Shown here piece by piece: positions 54,444-62,463 of a DNA stretch of 64,000 nucleotides; position 1 is the stretch's first letter, and every line of letters starts with the position of its first letter. Source of the stretch: Bdellovibrionales bacterium GWA2_49_15. GTDB taxonomy: Bacteria; Bdellovibrionota; Bacteriovoracia; Bacteriovoracales; Bacteriovoracaceae. The position numbers and the translations under genes were made by a program. The stretch spans positions 1-64,000 of the forward strand of contig MEPP01000031.1 in NCBI GenBank assembly GCA_001769855.1. The letters are read 5' to 3'. The notes below the pieces were generated by a model. The model worked only from the letters and a program-made list of their open reading frames with translations, was not told the origin of the DNA and made no database searches.

Positions 54444-55754
54444 ATGGAAGTAACTTTTATCATCCCCAAGGTGGAAGGCCTCACGGTTGCCATCTTTTCC
54501 TTCGGCATTCCCTATATCTCCTCTTTTATAAAACAGCACGGGCATACGGTAAAGCTGATCAATGGTCAGATTCTTTCGGATAAAAAATATGATCAGCTCA
54601 TCAATAACATCACCTCGCCCGTGATTGGCATCAGCACCTACCATTACGACATTCGAGAATTTTTCGCACTCACTCATTTTCTAAAGAAAAAATATCCGGA
54701 CAAGATCATCGTGGGTGGAGGCCGAGGCCCCGCCAGCTTTCCCCTGGAGTATATTTTTACCCATGGACGCGCCGACTATCTTATTCTGAACGAAGGTGAA
54801 ATTCCCTTTAACGAGTTCTTGAATCTTTTGGAGGCCAACCAGTTCTCACCTGAAAAAGTTCCTAACCTGGCCTATTTAAAAAACGGTAAGGTCACTTTAT
54901 CAAGGCCACAAAATGTCTTGATGGAAGATTTGGACAAACTCCCCTTTCCGGATCGCGACCTGATCGACCAGCGCTATTATTTAAAATTTCAGCAAAAAAT
55001 TACCGGCGAACGGCTTATCCGAATTGTAACCTCAAGGGGCTGTCCCCATGTGTGCTTCTTTTGTGATAAATCCGGCATGGGTAACAAAATTCGACTTCGA
55101 AGCGCTGACAGCGTTATTGCCGAAATCGAGTTCACCATGAAAAAATACAAAACCAATTATTTCTTTTTTATCGACGATTTATTTGTGCACTCGAACTCCA
55201 GGCTGACAGAATTTTGTGAAAAAATACGACAAAAGAAACTTAAAATCCGTTGGGAGGCCCACGCCCGGGTGAACTCTCTAGCGCCAGAGATGTACCCTTT
55301 GCTTAAAGAGTCCGGCTGTGAGCAGCTCTTTTTTGGCATTGAATCCGGCAGTCAGACCATTCTGGACAAGATCCAAAAGGGCATTTCTGTGGCGGAAATC
55401 AAAAGTGCCCTTAAACAGTGCCGAAAAAACGGAATCAAGTCTTTTGGCTACTTTATCGTGGGAGTTCCAGGCGAAACCAAGAAAGATCACCAGGCCACCC
55501 TCAAACTTATCAAAGATGGCCCTATCGATGGGGTCGAGGTCTTTTATCTCCTACCCTACAAAGGCTCTCCTATTTTTAATAAGTTATACGATAAAAACAG
55601 CTTCTCCTGGGAAGACTATTGCGAATGGACCGACGTTTTAGAATTTAAACCTTCCATGAAGACCTTCTTAAAATACCAGTCGGACGATGATCCTTCTCAA
55701 GCAATTCAACGGATTATGTCGAAGGCCCCCCAGTCCTCCAGGCGGGGGGACTAG
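54444..55754 (+). CDS. B12-binding-type radical SAM protein 3
   Basis: 436 residues. B12-binding-like N-terminal domain (about 15-135, with FGIPYISSFIKQHGHTVKLI, IIVGGGRGPASFP and LILNEGEIPF), the cluster motif CPHVCFFC near 200 and barrel strands FFIDDLFVHSN and QLFFGIESGSQTILD with the SAM-binding GIESG. This is the closest of the three to the widespread B12-binding radical SAM family. It is divergent from radical SAM 2 across only 38 bases and lies 86 bases upstream of the 17-residue peptide gene. Confidence 0.88.
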   Translation: MEVTFIIPKVEGLTVAIFSFGIPYISSFIKQHGHTVKLINGQILSDKKYDQLINNITSPVIGISTYHYDIREFFALTHFLKKKYPDKIIVGGGRGPASFPLEYIFTHGRADYLILNEGEIPFNEFLNLLEANQFSPEKVPNLAYLKNGKVTLSRPQNVLMEDLDKLPFPDRDLIDQRYYLKFQQKITGERLIRIVTSRGCPHVCFFCDKSGMGNKIRLRSADSVIAEIEFTMKKYKTNYFFFIDDLFVHSNSRLTEFCEKIRQKKLKIRWEAHARVNSLAPEMYPLLKESGCEQLFFGIESGSQTILDKIQKGISVAEIKSALKQCRKNGIKSFGYFIVGVPGETKKDHQATLKLIKDGPIDGVEVFYLLPYKGSPIFNKLYDKNSFSWEDYCEWTDVLEFKPSMKTFLKYQSDDDPSQAIQRIMSKAPQSSRRGD

Positions 55755-55772
55755 TGACTAATTACAATCAGT

Positions 55773-55801
55773 TTGACAAAAACCAGACTGCGGCCTAAAA
55801 A
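55773..55801 (+). promoter_or_regulatory. Sigma-70-type promoter of the peptide gene
   Basis: A perfect -35 hexamer TTGACA (55773-55778), a 17-base spacer and TAAAAA (55796-55801) as -10 box (4 of 6 consensus bases). Transcription would start near 55808, giving a leader of about 33 bases before the peptide ATG. It sits just after the stop of radical SAM 3, so the peptide gene can be expressed alone and at higher level than the enzymes. Confidence 0.6.
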
Positions 55802-55840
55802 GAAACTGTTTAAATCGACCCTTAAAAAAGTGAGGACGCA

Positions 55841-55894
55841 ATGAAAAGCAAAAAGACAAAAAAGAAAGTTATTCTCTGCACTGTTCGCGGTTAA
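55841..55894 (+). CDS. 17-residue peptide, candidate RiPP precursor
   Basis: The frame encodes MKSKKTKKKVILCTVRG and ends with TAA. AGGA (in GTGAGGACGCA) is 4 bases before the ATG. The N-terminal half has six Lys in nine residues; the C-terminal half VILCTVRG contains adjacent Cys13 and Thr14, both possible YcaO substrates. An independent promoter lies upstream and a strong terminator 23 bases downstream, so this is a self-contained transcription unit of about 140 bases. It lies at the end of the cluster with YcaO, three radical SAM proteins, acyl-loading enzymes and an exporter. I infer it is the modified peptide. It would be short for a precursor. A small RNA is the alternative reading. Confidence 0.6.
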   Translation: MKSKKTKKKVILCTVRG

Positions 55895-55916
55895 TTAATT
55901 TACCCGAAAACTACTA

Positions 55917-55950
55917 AAACCCGCAGGACTTCTGTCCGCGGGTTTTTTTT
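55917..55950 (+). terminator. Strong intrinsic terminator, probably bidirectional
   Basis: Left arm AAACCCGC-A-GGAC (55917-55929), loop TTCT, right arm GTCCGCGGGTTT (55934-55945), with only one bulged base: about 12 pairs, GC rich, followed by a run of T through 55950. It ends the peptide transcript on the plus strand. On the minus strand the same hairpin follows the stop of the gene at 55950-56873 and ends with TTTTAG, so it can serve both. Confidence 0.85.
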
Positions 55951-56873
55951 TATTTCCACTCCTGCCCCAAAGCAGGGTGATGTCGAAAAAAAAGGCCTTC
56001 ATCACCAAAGCAACTGGCCACAAAAGAGCTGGTGAGCACTAAATCTCCAAGATACTCCAACTCCTCATCCTTCAATGATTGGGCATACACCTTATACAAA
56101 ACTGTTCCCGGCCTTAGCCTACCGAGCTGAACCCGCAAGTCAGTTTTATCACCGGAATCAAATCCCCCGAAGACGGGTACAAATTTTAAGTGACGGGGAA
56201 TGACCGGTGCTAACTCCACACTCCCGTTGGATTGCATCGCCGCCATATGCCCAACCGGCAAAACGAAAGGTGAAGCATCACTGTTGAACAACTTGACCGC
56301 CTTGCTAAAGGCGCGCAAGGGAAGTTTCAGGAAGGGTGAGCTGGGTTCTCCAATCGTGGTGGTAAACGGGTTGCTAAAATAATTGCGATCCTCACCCTGC
56401 CCGTCAAGGGAGTACATTGCCATGATATTCAGAGAAGGGTGTCCATCCACCAAAAATTTTAAACCAAATCCGGGTGTGTAACTGGCACCCGCCCCCGCCA
56501 AGGAAAAACGCACGACTCCGATCGCCCCGCTTTTCAAGACGCCGGTGTAGCTACTTGGTATCGATAGAAAGCTAATTTTGGCCACCGTACCGAAAGAATG
56601 AATCAGTTTTTTTCGTCCCATCGGCAGCTCATCTGAGGAATGCTTGAAAGTGGCAATTAAGTACTTTGAGCTAAGAAGTTTGACCATACTGAACAAGGAA
56701 AGCGATGAGGGAAGTTGGTTCTCGGCATATTGGCTTTTTTCCACCTGTTTCCAAAGATAATCCTGTTTTTCTCGGGCACTCCAGGACTCATAGTCTTGGG
56801 AAACGGTGCTATTCGCAGACAGCGACAAGCTCAGAAGAAAAAAGAACACCGTTAATAGTGCGAAACGCCTCAT
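55950..56873 (-). CDS. Exported protein, possibly catalase-like fold
   Basis: 307 residues with signal peptide ending SLSANS. Sequence such as SYTGVLKSGAIGVVRFSLAG, TPGFGLKFLVDGHPSLNI and AMYSLDGQG resembles a group of proteins, found also in eukaryotes, that I recall being placed in the heme-dependent catalase-like superfamily. No catalytic His/Asn pair or heme-ligand Tyr could be confirmed by eye, so enzymatic activity is open. GAGGGG precedes the ATG. It ends at the bidirectional terminator and is divergent from the barrel gene at 56994. Confidence 0.6.
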   Translation of the reverse strand: MRRFALLTVFFFLLSLSLSANSTVSQDYESWSAREKQDYLWKQVEKSQYAENQLPSSLSLFSMVKLLSSKYLIATFKHSSDELPMGRKKLIHSFGTVAKISFLSIPSSYTGVLKSGAIGVVRFSLAGAGASYTPGFGLKFLVDGHPSLNIMAMYSLDGQGEDRNYFSNPFTTTIGEPSSPFLKLPLRAFSKAVKLFNSDASPFVLPVGHMAAMQSNGSVELAPVIPRHLKFVPVFGGFDSGDKTDLRVQLGRLRPGTVLYKVYAQSLKDEELEYLGDLVLTSSFVASCFGDEGLFFRHHPALGQEWK

Positions 56874-56993
56874 AAAGAACCCCTCAGATTAAAGTTACCC
56901 TGCTTCGCCACCATGCTCCTTCCTTTGAGAGAGCACAATAGACATCTCTTTGACGATGACCACAGAAAGTCATTGTGTTAAAATGAGCGCTCT

Positions 56994-58271
56994 ATGCAAA
57001 TGCTGATTTCCTTTTTCATTGCGCTCTTGGTGCTTTTACAAATATCTCTTGCCGAAGACTACACGCTACAGTCCTCTGTCTCGTGGTGGAATGCCGCCAG
57101 CTATCGCGGTCTGGTTGAATCAGAGCTCAATCCGGACAATGGCATCCTCAAACTGCCCCAGTGGATGGGGACTTCAGAGATCAGACCGGATGTTAAGTTT
57201 ATTCGCGATTCATTTGTGGCCCGTGGACGCCCTCGACTCATTGGCACACTGTCGAAAACCACCTGGGGTGATACCGAAGAGTCTTCCGAGACCTCTGGCA
57301 AAATTCAGTGGAGTGAAGCTTACGCCTCACTGGCGGCGGTCGAGTGGCTGACGATCACCTATGGACTGCAAAACTTCCAGTGGGGGCCGGCGGAAGCTGC
57401 GGGACCGAGCAATCAAATTTTCCATGAAACTATTCAGGCAAAAGATGTTCTCTTCGACACGCGAGGCCATCATCTCCTGCGAGTCAACCTTACGCCCATG
57501 CAAGAGTTGAGTGAGGTTCTGCTGGTGGAGATTTCGGACAACGGCGATCCGGAATTTATCGCCGAGGAAAATTTTAGCAAGAAATTCGTCCTTAAAAGTG
57601 AATATTCCTGGGCCGGAGGGGCCGATTATGCCGGCCTGGTGCTGGGACATAAGGACCAATCAGAGTCCTGGATCGGAGAATATATCAATCTGGAAATCGT
57701 CGAAGGACTCTCCCTCTACCTCGACGCCAGCCAACAGCAGGGTTCCTCGGCATGGTACCCCGTTAAAGACGCCAATAACACGATCGTGATGACCCAATCC
57801 CTAAAAGACAGCAACCATATCTACCAATATTCTGTTACCGGCCTGCGATATGTCTTTGAAAATGGCAACGACATCCGTTTGGAATGGATTTTTCAAGAGG
57901 CCGGCTATGGGGAGGCGGAAATTTTTTGGGCCTGGACTGCGCTAACTTCAAAAAATATTGTACAATTAATGCTTCTCCAACAGAATGCTGCACGTGCACA
58001 GAGGAATGGTTTGAATTTTCCCGGCCAAGATTACTTATTTACTTCCCTTCGAATTCCCGATGCCTTTAAATTTAAGGATTGGACTCTTTATTGGCGACTA
58101 TTGGCTTCGGTGCATGACGGTTCTTTGTCCTCGCTGGTCAGCTCTGAAAATGCCGTTGGAGAGGCCGGGACACTTTTCGCAACCGCAGCAGCGACGGCGG
58201 GAAAGGCGGAGTCAGAGCTCAGAGGTTCGGTGGATCAAGCATATACTTTGGGGTATCGCCATACTTGGTAA
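56994..58271 (+). CDS. Outer-membrane barrel-like protein of ABC cassette
   Basis: 425 residues with signal peptide ending ISLAED. The body alternates polar and hydrophobic residues with many aromatics (SVSWWNAASYRG, ITYGLQNFQWGPAEA, LEWIFQEAGYGEAEIFWAW, WTLYWRLLASVHDG) and ends TLGYRHTW, an aromatic terminal residue expected for barrels. It is 29 bases upstream of an ABC ATPase gene and in one operon with two permeases and a LolA-like protein. I infer it is the outer-membrane partner or target of that system. No family recognised. Confidence 0.65.
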   Translation: MQMLISFFIALLVLLQISLAEDYTLQSSVSWWNAASYRGLVESELNPDNGILKLPQWMGTSEIRPDVKFIRDSFVARGRPRLIGTLSKTTWGDTEESSETSGKIQWSEAYASLAAVEWLTITYGLQNFQWGPAEAAGPSNQIFHETIQAKDVLFDTRGHHLLRVNLTPMQELSEVLLVEISDNGDPEFIAEENFSKKFVLKSEYSWAGGADYAGLVLGHKDQSESWIGEYINLEIVEGLSLYLDASQQQGSSAWYPVKDANNTIVMTQSLKDSNHIYQYSVTGLRYVFENGNDIRLEWIFQEAGYGEAEIFWAWTALTSKNIVQLMLLQQNAARAQRNGLNFPGQDYLFTSLRIPDAFKFKDWTLYWRLLASVHDGSLSSLVSSENAVGEAGTLFATAAATAGKAESELRGSVDQAYTLGYRHTW

Positions 58272-58300
58272 GCGACCCCTCCTAAGATAAGGATTTTCTG

Positions 58301-58984
58301 ATGCAGAATAAAAGCATAGTGAAACTCGAAGATGTGAATAAAAGCTATCGGCTAGGGCAGACCAGTATCAATGCTTTGAAGTCAGTGAATTTGGAAATTC
58401 ATAGCGGTGAATTTACCGCCGTGGTTGGGGCCTCGGGTTCCGGCAAAAGTACCTTGCTCAACATCATCGGCTGCATCGATATTCCAGATTCAGGCGCGGT
58501 GTGGATTGATGGCGTCGATATCGCCAAGATGAGCGACAATCGCCAGAGTGATCTGCGCAATCAAAAGATTGGTTATATTTTTCAATCTTTCAACTTAGTG
58601 CCCGTCCTTTCAGTGTATGAGAATGTGGAGCTGCCTCTGCTCATTAATCATGAGGTGAGTCCATCAGACCGGGCACGCCGGGTGAAAGAGGCCATCGCGG
58701 AAGTGGGCCTCGAACAGTTCAGCAAAAACCGACCTGATCAGCTCTCCGGTGGCCAAAGACAACGTGTCGCCATTGCCAGGGCCCTGGCCGGTCATCCACT
58801 CCTGGTGCTTGCCGACGAACCCACCGCCAACCTTGACTCTGAAAACTCGGGCAAAATTATTGATCTGATGCTCGCTCTGAATAAAAATAAAAATGTCACC
58901 TTTTTGTTTTCCACCCACGATGAGAAGCTCGTTAGTCGCGTCGGGCGCGTGGTGCATATTAAAGACGGGACCGTGCAAGTATGA
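58301..58984 (+). CDS. ABC transporter ATPase, LolD/MacB type
   Basis: 227 residues: Walker A GASGSGKSTLLNIIG (about 40-54), Q-loop IFQSFNLVPVLSVYENVELPL, signature LSGGQRQRVAIARAL, Walker B LVLADEPTANLD and His STHD. The MELPL-like ENVELPL and short length are typical of LolD and MacB ATPases, which power mechanotransmission rather than import. AAGGA lies 7 bases before the ATG. Its stop overlaps the permease start (ATGA 58981-58984). Confidence 0.9.
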   Translation: MQNKSIVKLEDVNKSYRLGQTSINALKSVNLEIHSGEFTAVVGASGSGKSTLLNIIGCIDIPDSGAVWIDGVDIAKMSDNRQSDLRNQKIGYIFQSFNLVPVLSVYENVELPLLINHEVSPSDRARRVKEAIAEVGLEQFSKNRPDQLSGGQRQRVAIARALAGHPLLVLADEPTANLDSENSGKIIDLMLALNKNKNVTFLFSTHDEKLVSRVGRVVHIKDGTVQV

Positions 58985-60276
58985 GACAGCTCTGGTTTTT
59001 AGCACTTCGAAATCTCAGCCGAAATATGCGGAGAAATCTGGCGACAGGCTCGGCCATCGCCTTGGGCTTCGCCGGTATTCTGCTCCTGGGCGGTTACGTT
59101 AATCGCATTTCAAATTATCTGCGAGTCTACACCGTCTATGTCATGCATACGGGACATTTGGCTTTGTTTGCTCAAGATGGTTTTGAAAAATTTCAGTATA
59201 AACCCCTCAAATATAGTCTTTCCCACGATGCTCAGCTGGCCATCGAGAAGGCCCTGCGGGAAGAGGCGCAGGTTGATTTTTATGAGCGCCAGATGTCAGG
59301 GGCCGGACTGATCGGCAACGGCCGCATTTCCGTTCCCTTTTATGCCAAAGGTTACGAGCCTCTGATTGATCAGCGCGTGCAAAGTCATCCTGAGGTTCAG
59401 AAGTGGGTGTCCAAGGGCGGCTACTTTGCCAAAGGCCAGGGACTTTGGAACTATCCCGAGGACCTGGGCGCCCTGGCCTTAAGTAAAGGCCTGGCCTTCA
59501 CCTTGGGAAAAAAATTAGTTCATGACGAGGGAGGAGATGCCAATGTGCAACTCATCTCAGGAACGTGGCAAGGGTCCTTGAATGCCATTGATGCCGAGGT
59601 TGTCGGTCACTTTAATACCGGCTTTCGGGAAACCGATAACTCCGCCATCTATATTGACTACAAAAGATTGCAGCAGCTCTATGACACAGAAAGTGTTGGG
59701 CGATATTCCATTTGGGTCAAAGATATCTTTCAAACTAATAAAGTGGCCGCCCGCTTAACCGAAAAGCTTAAGGCCGCCGGAGTTTCCGTTGAGGTCATTG
59801 CCTGGGATGAGGAGCGCCTCTCTCCCTACTACACAGGAACCATGCAGTTTTTGCATTCTCTCGTTACCTTCATTGGCGTGGTGCTGGCGACCGTCATTAG
59901 CTTCTCCGTGCTCAACTCCACCACCATGACAGTGGTCGAGCGCCTGCAGGAAATCGGCATGTATCGTTCCATCGGCTTTCGCCGCGGCCAGGTCAGTCGC
60001 ATGTTTGTGAACGAATCATTCTGGCTCGCCATGGCCTCCCTCGCCGTGGGCGCGGTCCTTGGTTATGCGGCGATCAGCTCCATCAATGCCGCCAAAATAA
60101 TCTATCATCCCCCCGGAGTTCCGGACGGCCTGCAGCTAAAGTTAGTGGCCAGCACGCCGTTCCTCTTTATTTCGGGCGCAATCATTTTAACTTTAACTTT
60201 GCTGACCACCTATTTCGCGGTCTCAAGAACAATGCGGATGCGCGTGGCGGATTTGCTTGGAGGTACCAGAAGATGA
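58981..60276 (+). CDS. FtsX-like permease 1 (LolC/E-type)
   Basis: 431 residues. One N-terminal membrane helix (about 20-40), a large periplasmic domain (about 45-285) and three C-terminal helices with the FtsX signature (ISFSVLNSTTMTVVERLQEIGMYRSIGFRRGQVSRMF). In LolCDE and MacB this arrangement pushes lipoproteins or substrates through the periplasm. It shares ATGA overlaps with both neighbours, so the cassette is tightly coupled. It pairs with the second permease at 61028 to form a heterodimer (inference). Confidence 0.88.
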   Translation: MRQLWFLALRNLSRNMRRNLATGSAIALGFAGILLLGGYVNRISNYLRVYTVYVMHTGHLALFAQDGFEKFQYKPLKYSLSHDAQLAIEKALREEAQVDFYERQMSGAGLIGNGRISVPFYAKGYEPLIDQRVQSHPEVQKWVSKGGYFAKGQGLWNYPEDLGALALSKGLAFTLGKKLVHDEGGDANVQLISGTWQGSLNAIDAEVVGHFNTGFRETDNSAIYIDYKRLQQLYDTESVGRYSIWVKDIFQTNKVAARLTEKLKAAGVSVEVIAWDEERLSPYYTGTMQFLHSLVTFIGVVLATVISFSVLNSTTMTVVERLQEIGMYRSIGFRRGQVSRMFVNESFWLAMASLAVGAVLGYAAISSINAAKIIYHPPGVPDGLQLKLVASTPFLFISGAIILTLTLLTTYFAVSRTMRMRVADLLGGTRR

Positions 60277-61019
60277 TTTTCAAAATATTGCTTTTCGCAG
60301 GCCTGATCTTTTCCAATGCCCATGCCGCCGCCCCCGCTCCCTCGGCAGAGGAGCTACTCAAATCCAGTGACCGGGGACGCGGGGCCACCGTTTCCCTCGA
60401 GGGAATTAACTGGATCGCCGACATTGTGACCAAAGAAAATGAAACCACCAATCAGGCGGTGTATCTGATTAAATGTCGTGGCAATGATGCCCTGGCCGAG
60501 GTGACCTCTCCTCCCAGGCAAAAAGGCGAGATCATTATTTTTAACGACCGCATTCTGTGGTTTTATAAGCCAGGCCTAAAAAAACCCGTCAGCATTTCGG
60601 CGCGACAAAAGCTCATGGGCCAGGCCGCCAACGGCGACATCGCCTCGACTCAATATTTTCGTGATTATGAAGGAAAGATTTTAGGCGAGGAAGTGGTGGA
60701 CGGTACCAAAACCTATAAGCTGGAGCTGGTGGCCCGGGCCAAAAACGTTACCTATGACAAGATTCGCTACTGGATTTCCAAGTCACAAAAATTGGGTGTC
60801 AAGGCCGAGTATCTGACCGTGTCGGGTGATGTGTTCAAGTCCGCCACCTTCAAATATGGCAATACCATAAAAATTTCCGGAACGGCCTATCCGTTTGTGA
60901 GCGAGATGGTGATTCGCGATGCCAATAACGCAAATAATGAGACAACCATTCACTATAAAAATCCCAGTGAGGCTTCACATCCCACCAGTATTTTTAACGT
61001 GAATAATTTAGTTCGGTAG
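60273..61019 (+). CDS. LolA-like outer-membrane lipoprotein-sorting protein
   Basis: 248 residues with signal peptide ending NAHAAA. The mature part is an open beta-barrel type fold with the pattern ALAEVTSPPRQKGEIIIFNDRIL, WFYKPGLKKPVSISARQKLMGQ and GEEVVDGTKTYKLELVAR that is seen in the family annotated as outer-membrane lipoprotein-sorting protein. It would carry lipid or lipoprotein from the inner-membrane ABC complex to the outer membrane. It is encoded between the two permeases, which ties it to them. Confidence 0.85.
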   Translation: MIFKILLFAGLIFSNAHAAAPAPSAEELLKSSDRGRGATVSLEGINWIADIVTKENETTNQAVYLIKCRGNDALAEVTSPPRQKGEIIIFNDRILWFYKPGLKKPVSISARQKLMGQAANGDIASTQYFRDYEGKILGEEVVDGTKTYKLELVARAKNVTYDKIRYWISKSQKLGVKAEYLTVSGDVFKSATFKYGNTIKISGTAYPFVSEMVIRDANNANNETTIHYKNPSEASHPTSIFNVNNLVR

Positions 61020-61027
61020 GTGGTAGA

Positions 61028-62362
61028 ATGATTCCTCCTCGCAAACGTGTCATGCTGACTTTGGCCTTCCGAAATGTGGTGCTCAACTGGCGTCACAGCC
61101 TGGCCACCATGCTTGCCATTGCCGCCGGATTTTCTGCCGTCTCCCTCTTTGACGGATTCATCAATGAGATGAATAAGGAGATGACCGATCGTTACATCAA
61201 CCGCGGCATGCTGGGCCATGTGGTGATTGAAAAAAGCGGATGGAACAACAGAACGATCGACGATCCCTGGGCCTACACCTTATCCGCCCCTGAGCAAAAT
61301 TTCATAAAATCTTTTCTTGAAAAAAATAACCGGGTGTCGGCTTCGGTGCGTTTTCTCTCTTTCATGGGACTGGTTTCCAATGGCCGCATCAGCACGGTGT
61401 TTGCCGCTCTCGGATATGATATTCAAGACGGCCTTAAATTTCGCGGCGAACGTTGGGAATGGGATGCGGTTGCCGGAAAACCTCTTTATGCCTTTGATGG
61501 CCCCATCGTTTTACTAGGAAGCGGCCTGGCCCGGCATCTGGATTGTGATCTGCCCGAGGATTCGGAGATCGTCTATAACTCAGATGGTTCGTTAGTGGCC
61601 GAGGAGCGACCTTTTTCCTGCCAGAACCCCAACGTTCAACTTTCCGTCACCACCGAACATGTTCAGGTAAACGCCGCCAACCTGCGCGTCGGTGGCATGG
61701 TGGATATTCAGCTGCGAGAGTACAATGATCGATTTGTCGTCATGCCCATGGCGACAGCACAGCAGCTGGTTGATACCGATCGCGTCTCACGGATGTCGGT
61801 TCTCTTGAAAAAGAATGATGATATTTGGCCCTTTATCAGTGAGTTTAAGGCCGAGGCCAAAAAAGAAAATATGGACCTCGATGCCATTCGCTGGCTCGAT
61901 CATGGGATCGCCGCCACGTCGAAGGGTGGCATGGAGATACTCTCCACCTTCCGCAATCTTTTTCTCAGCGTAGTGGCCATCATCGCCGCCATGTCTGTCG
62001 CCAATACCATGATGAAAAGTATCAATGAGCGCATTCGCGAGATCGGAACTTTGCGAAGTATCGGCTTTCGTCGCGAAGATATTATTCTGATGTTTTCGGC
62101 CGAAGGCCTTTTCATTGGCGCCTTTTCTTGCATCGCCGGTTTTATCGTGACCGTGATTTTAGGCCTTCTCATCTCGAACGCGGGGATTAGCTTCAAGGCG
62201 GGGATTCTCTCGGCCGCCCTACCGGTGCGGGTTTCTCTGGCCTTCTCCACCTGGATTTCAAGCATCTTTGTTCTGTGCCTGATTACTCTGGGAGTGTCGT
62301 GGCTGGTATCTCGCAAGGCCGCCCGAACGGTCATTGCCGAAACCCTGAGATATGTGGCCTAA
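61028..62362 (+). CDS. FtsX-like permease 2 (LolC/E-type)
   Basis: 444 residues with one N-terminal helix (about 22-42), a periplasmic domain with cysteines (HLDCDLPED, PFSCQNPNV), and three C-terminal helices with SVANTMMKSINERIREIGTLRSIGFRREDI. It is a diverged paralogue of permease 1. With the ATPase it makes a four-part transporter core. The start has GGTGG 6 bases upstream. It is the last gene of the cassette; a possible terminator follows at 62365-62410. Confidence 0.88.
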   Translation: MIPPRKRVMLTLAFRNVVLNWRHSLATMLAIAAGFSAVSLFDGFINEMNKEMTDRYINRGMLGHVVIEKSGWNNRTIDDPWAYTLSAPEQNFIKSFLEKNNRVSASVRFLSFMGLVSNGRISTVFAALGYDIQDGLKFRGERWEWDAVAGKPLYAFDGPIVLLGSGLARHLDCDLPEDSEIVYNSDGSLVAEERPFSCQNPNVQLSVTTEHVQVNAANLRVGGMVDIQLREYNDRFVVMPMATAQQLVDTDRVSRMSVLLKKNDDIWPFISEFKAEAKKENMDLDAIRWLDHGIAATSKGGMEILSTFRNLFLSVVAIIAAMSVANTMMKSINERIREIGTLRSIGFRREDIILMFSAEGLFIGAFSCIAGFIVTVILGLLISNAGISFKAGILSAALPVRVSLAFSTWISSIFVLCLITLGVSWLVSRKAARTVIAETLRYVA

Positions 62363-62364
62363 AA

Positions 62365-62410
62365 GGCCAAAAAACCGTCTTCTTTTCGATAGTTAACTTT
62401 GGCCATTTTT
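62365..62410 (+). terminator. Possible terminator after the ABC cassette
   Basis: GGCCAAA (62365-62371) and TTTGGCC (62398-62404) form a 7-bp stem with a 26-base loop, followed by ATTTTT. A smaller hairpin around the stop codon (GGCC-taaaa-GGCC) competes with it. Weak as terminators go, but well placed. Confidence 0.3.
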
Positions 62411-62463
62411 CCTCCCTATTTTGGCACTTAAACGCACGCTAGAATCGTCTTAACCCTACAAGA

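Noticed and set aside
45857..55950. Polyketide or non-ribosomal peptide cluster
   Set aside because: ACP and acyl-AMP ligase are present, but no ketosynthase, condensation, adenylation for amino acids or thiolation arrays were found.
62422..62437. TGGCAC resembling a sigma-54 -24 element
   Set aside because: The -12 GC is one base too close, and the TT of the TTGC element is missing.
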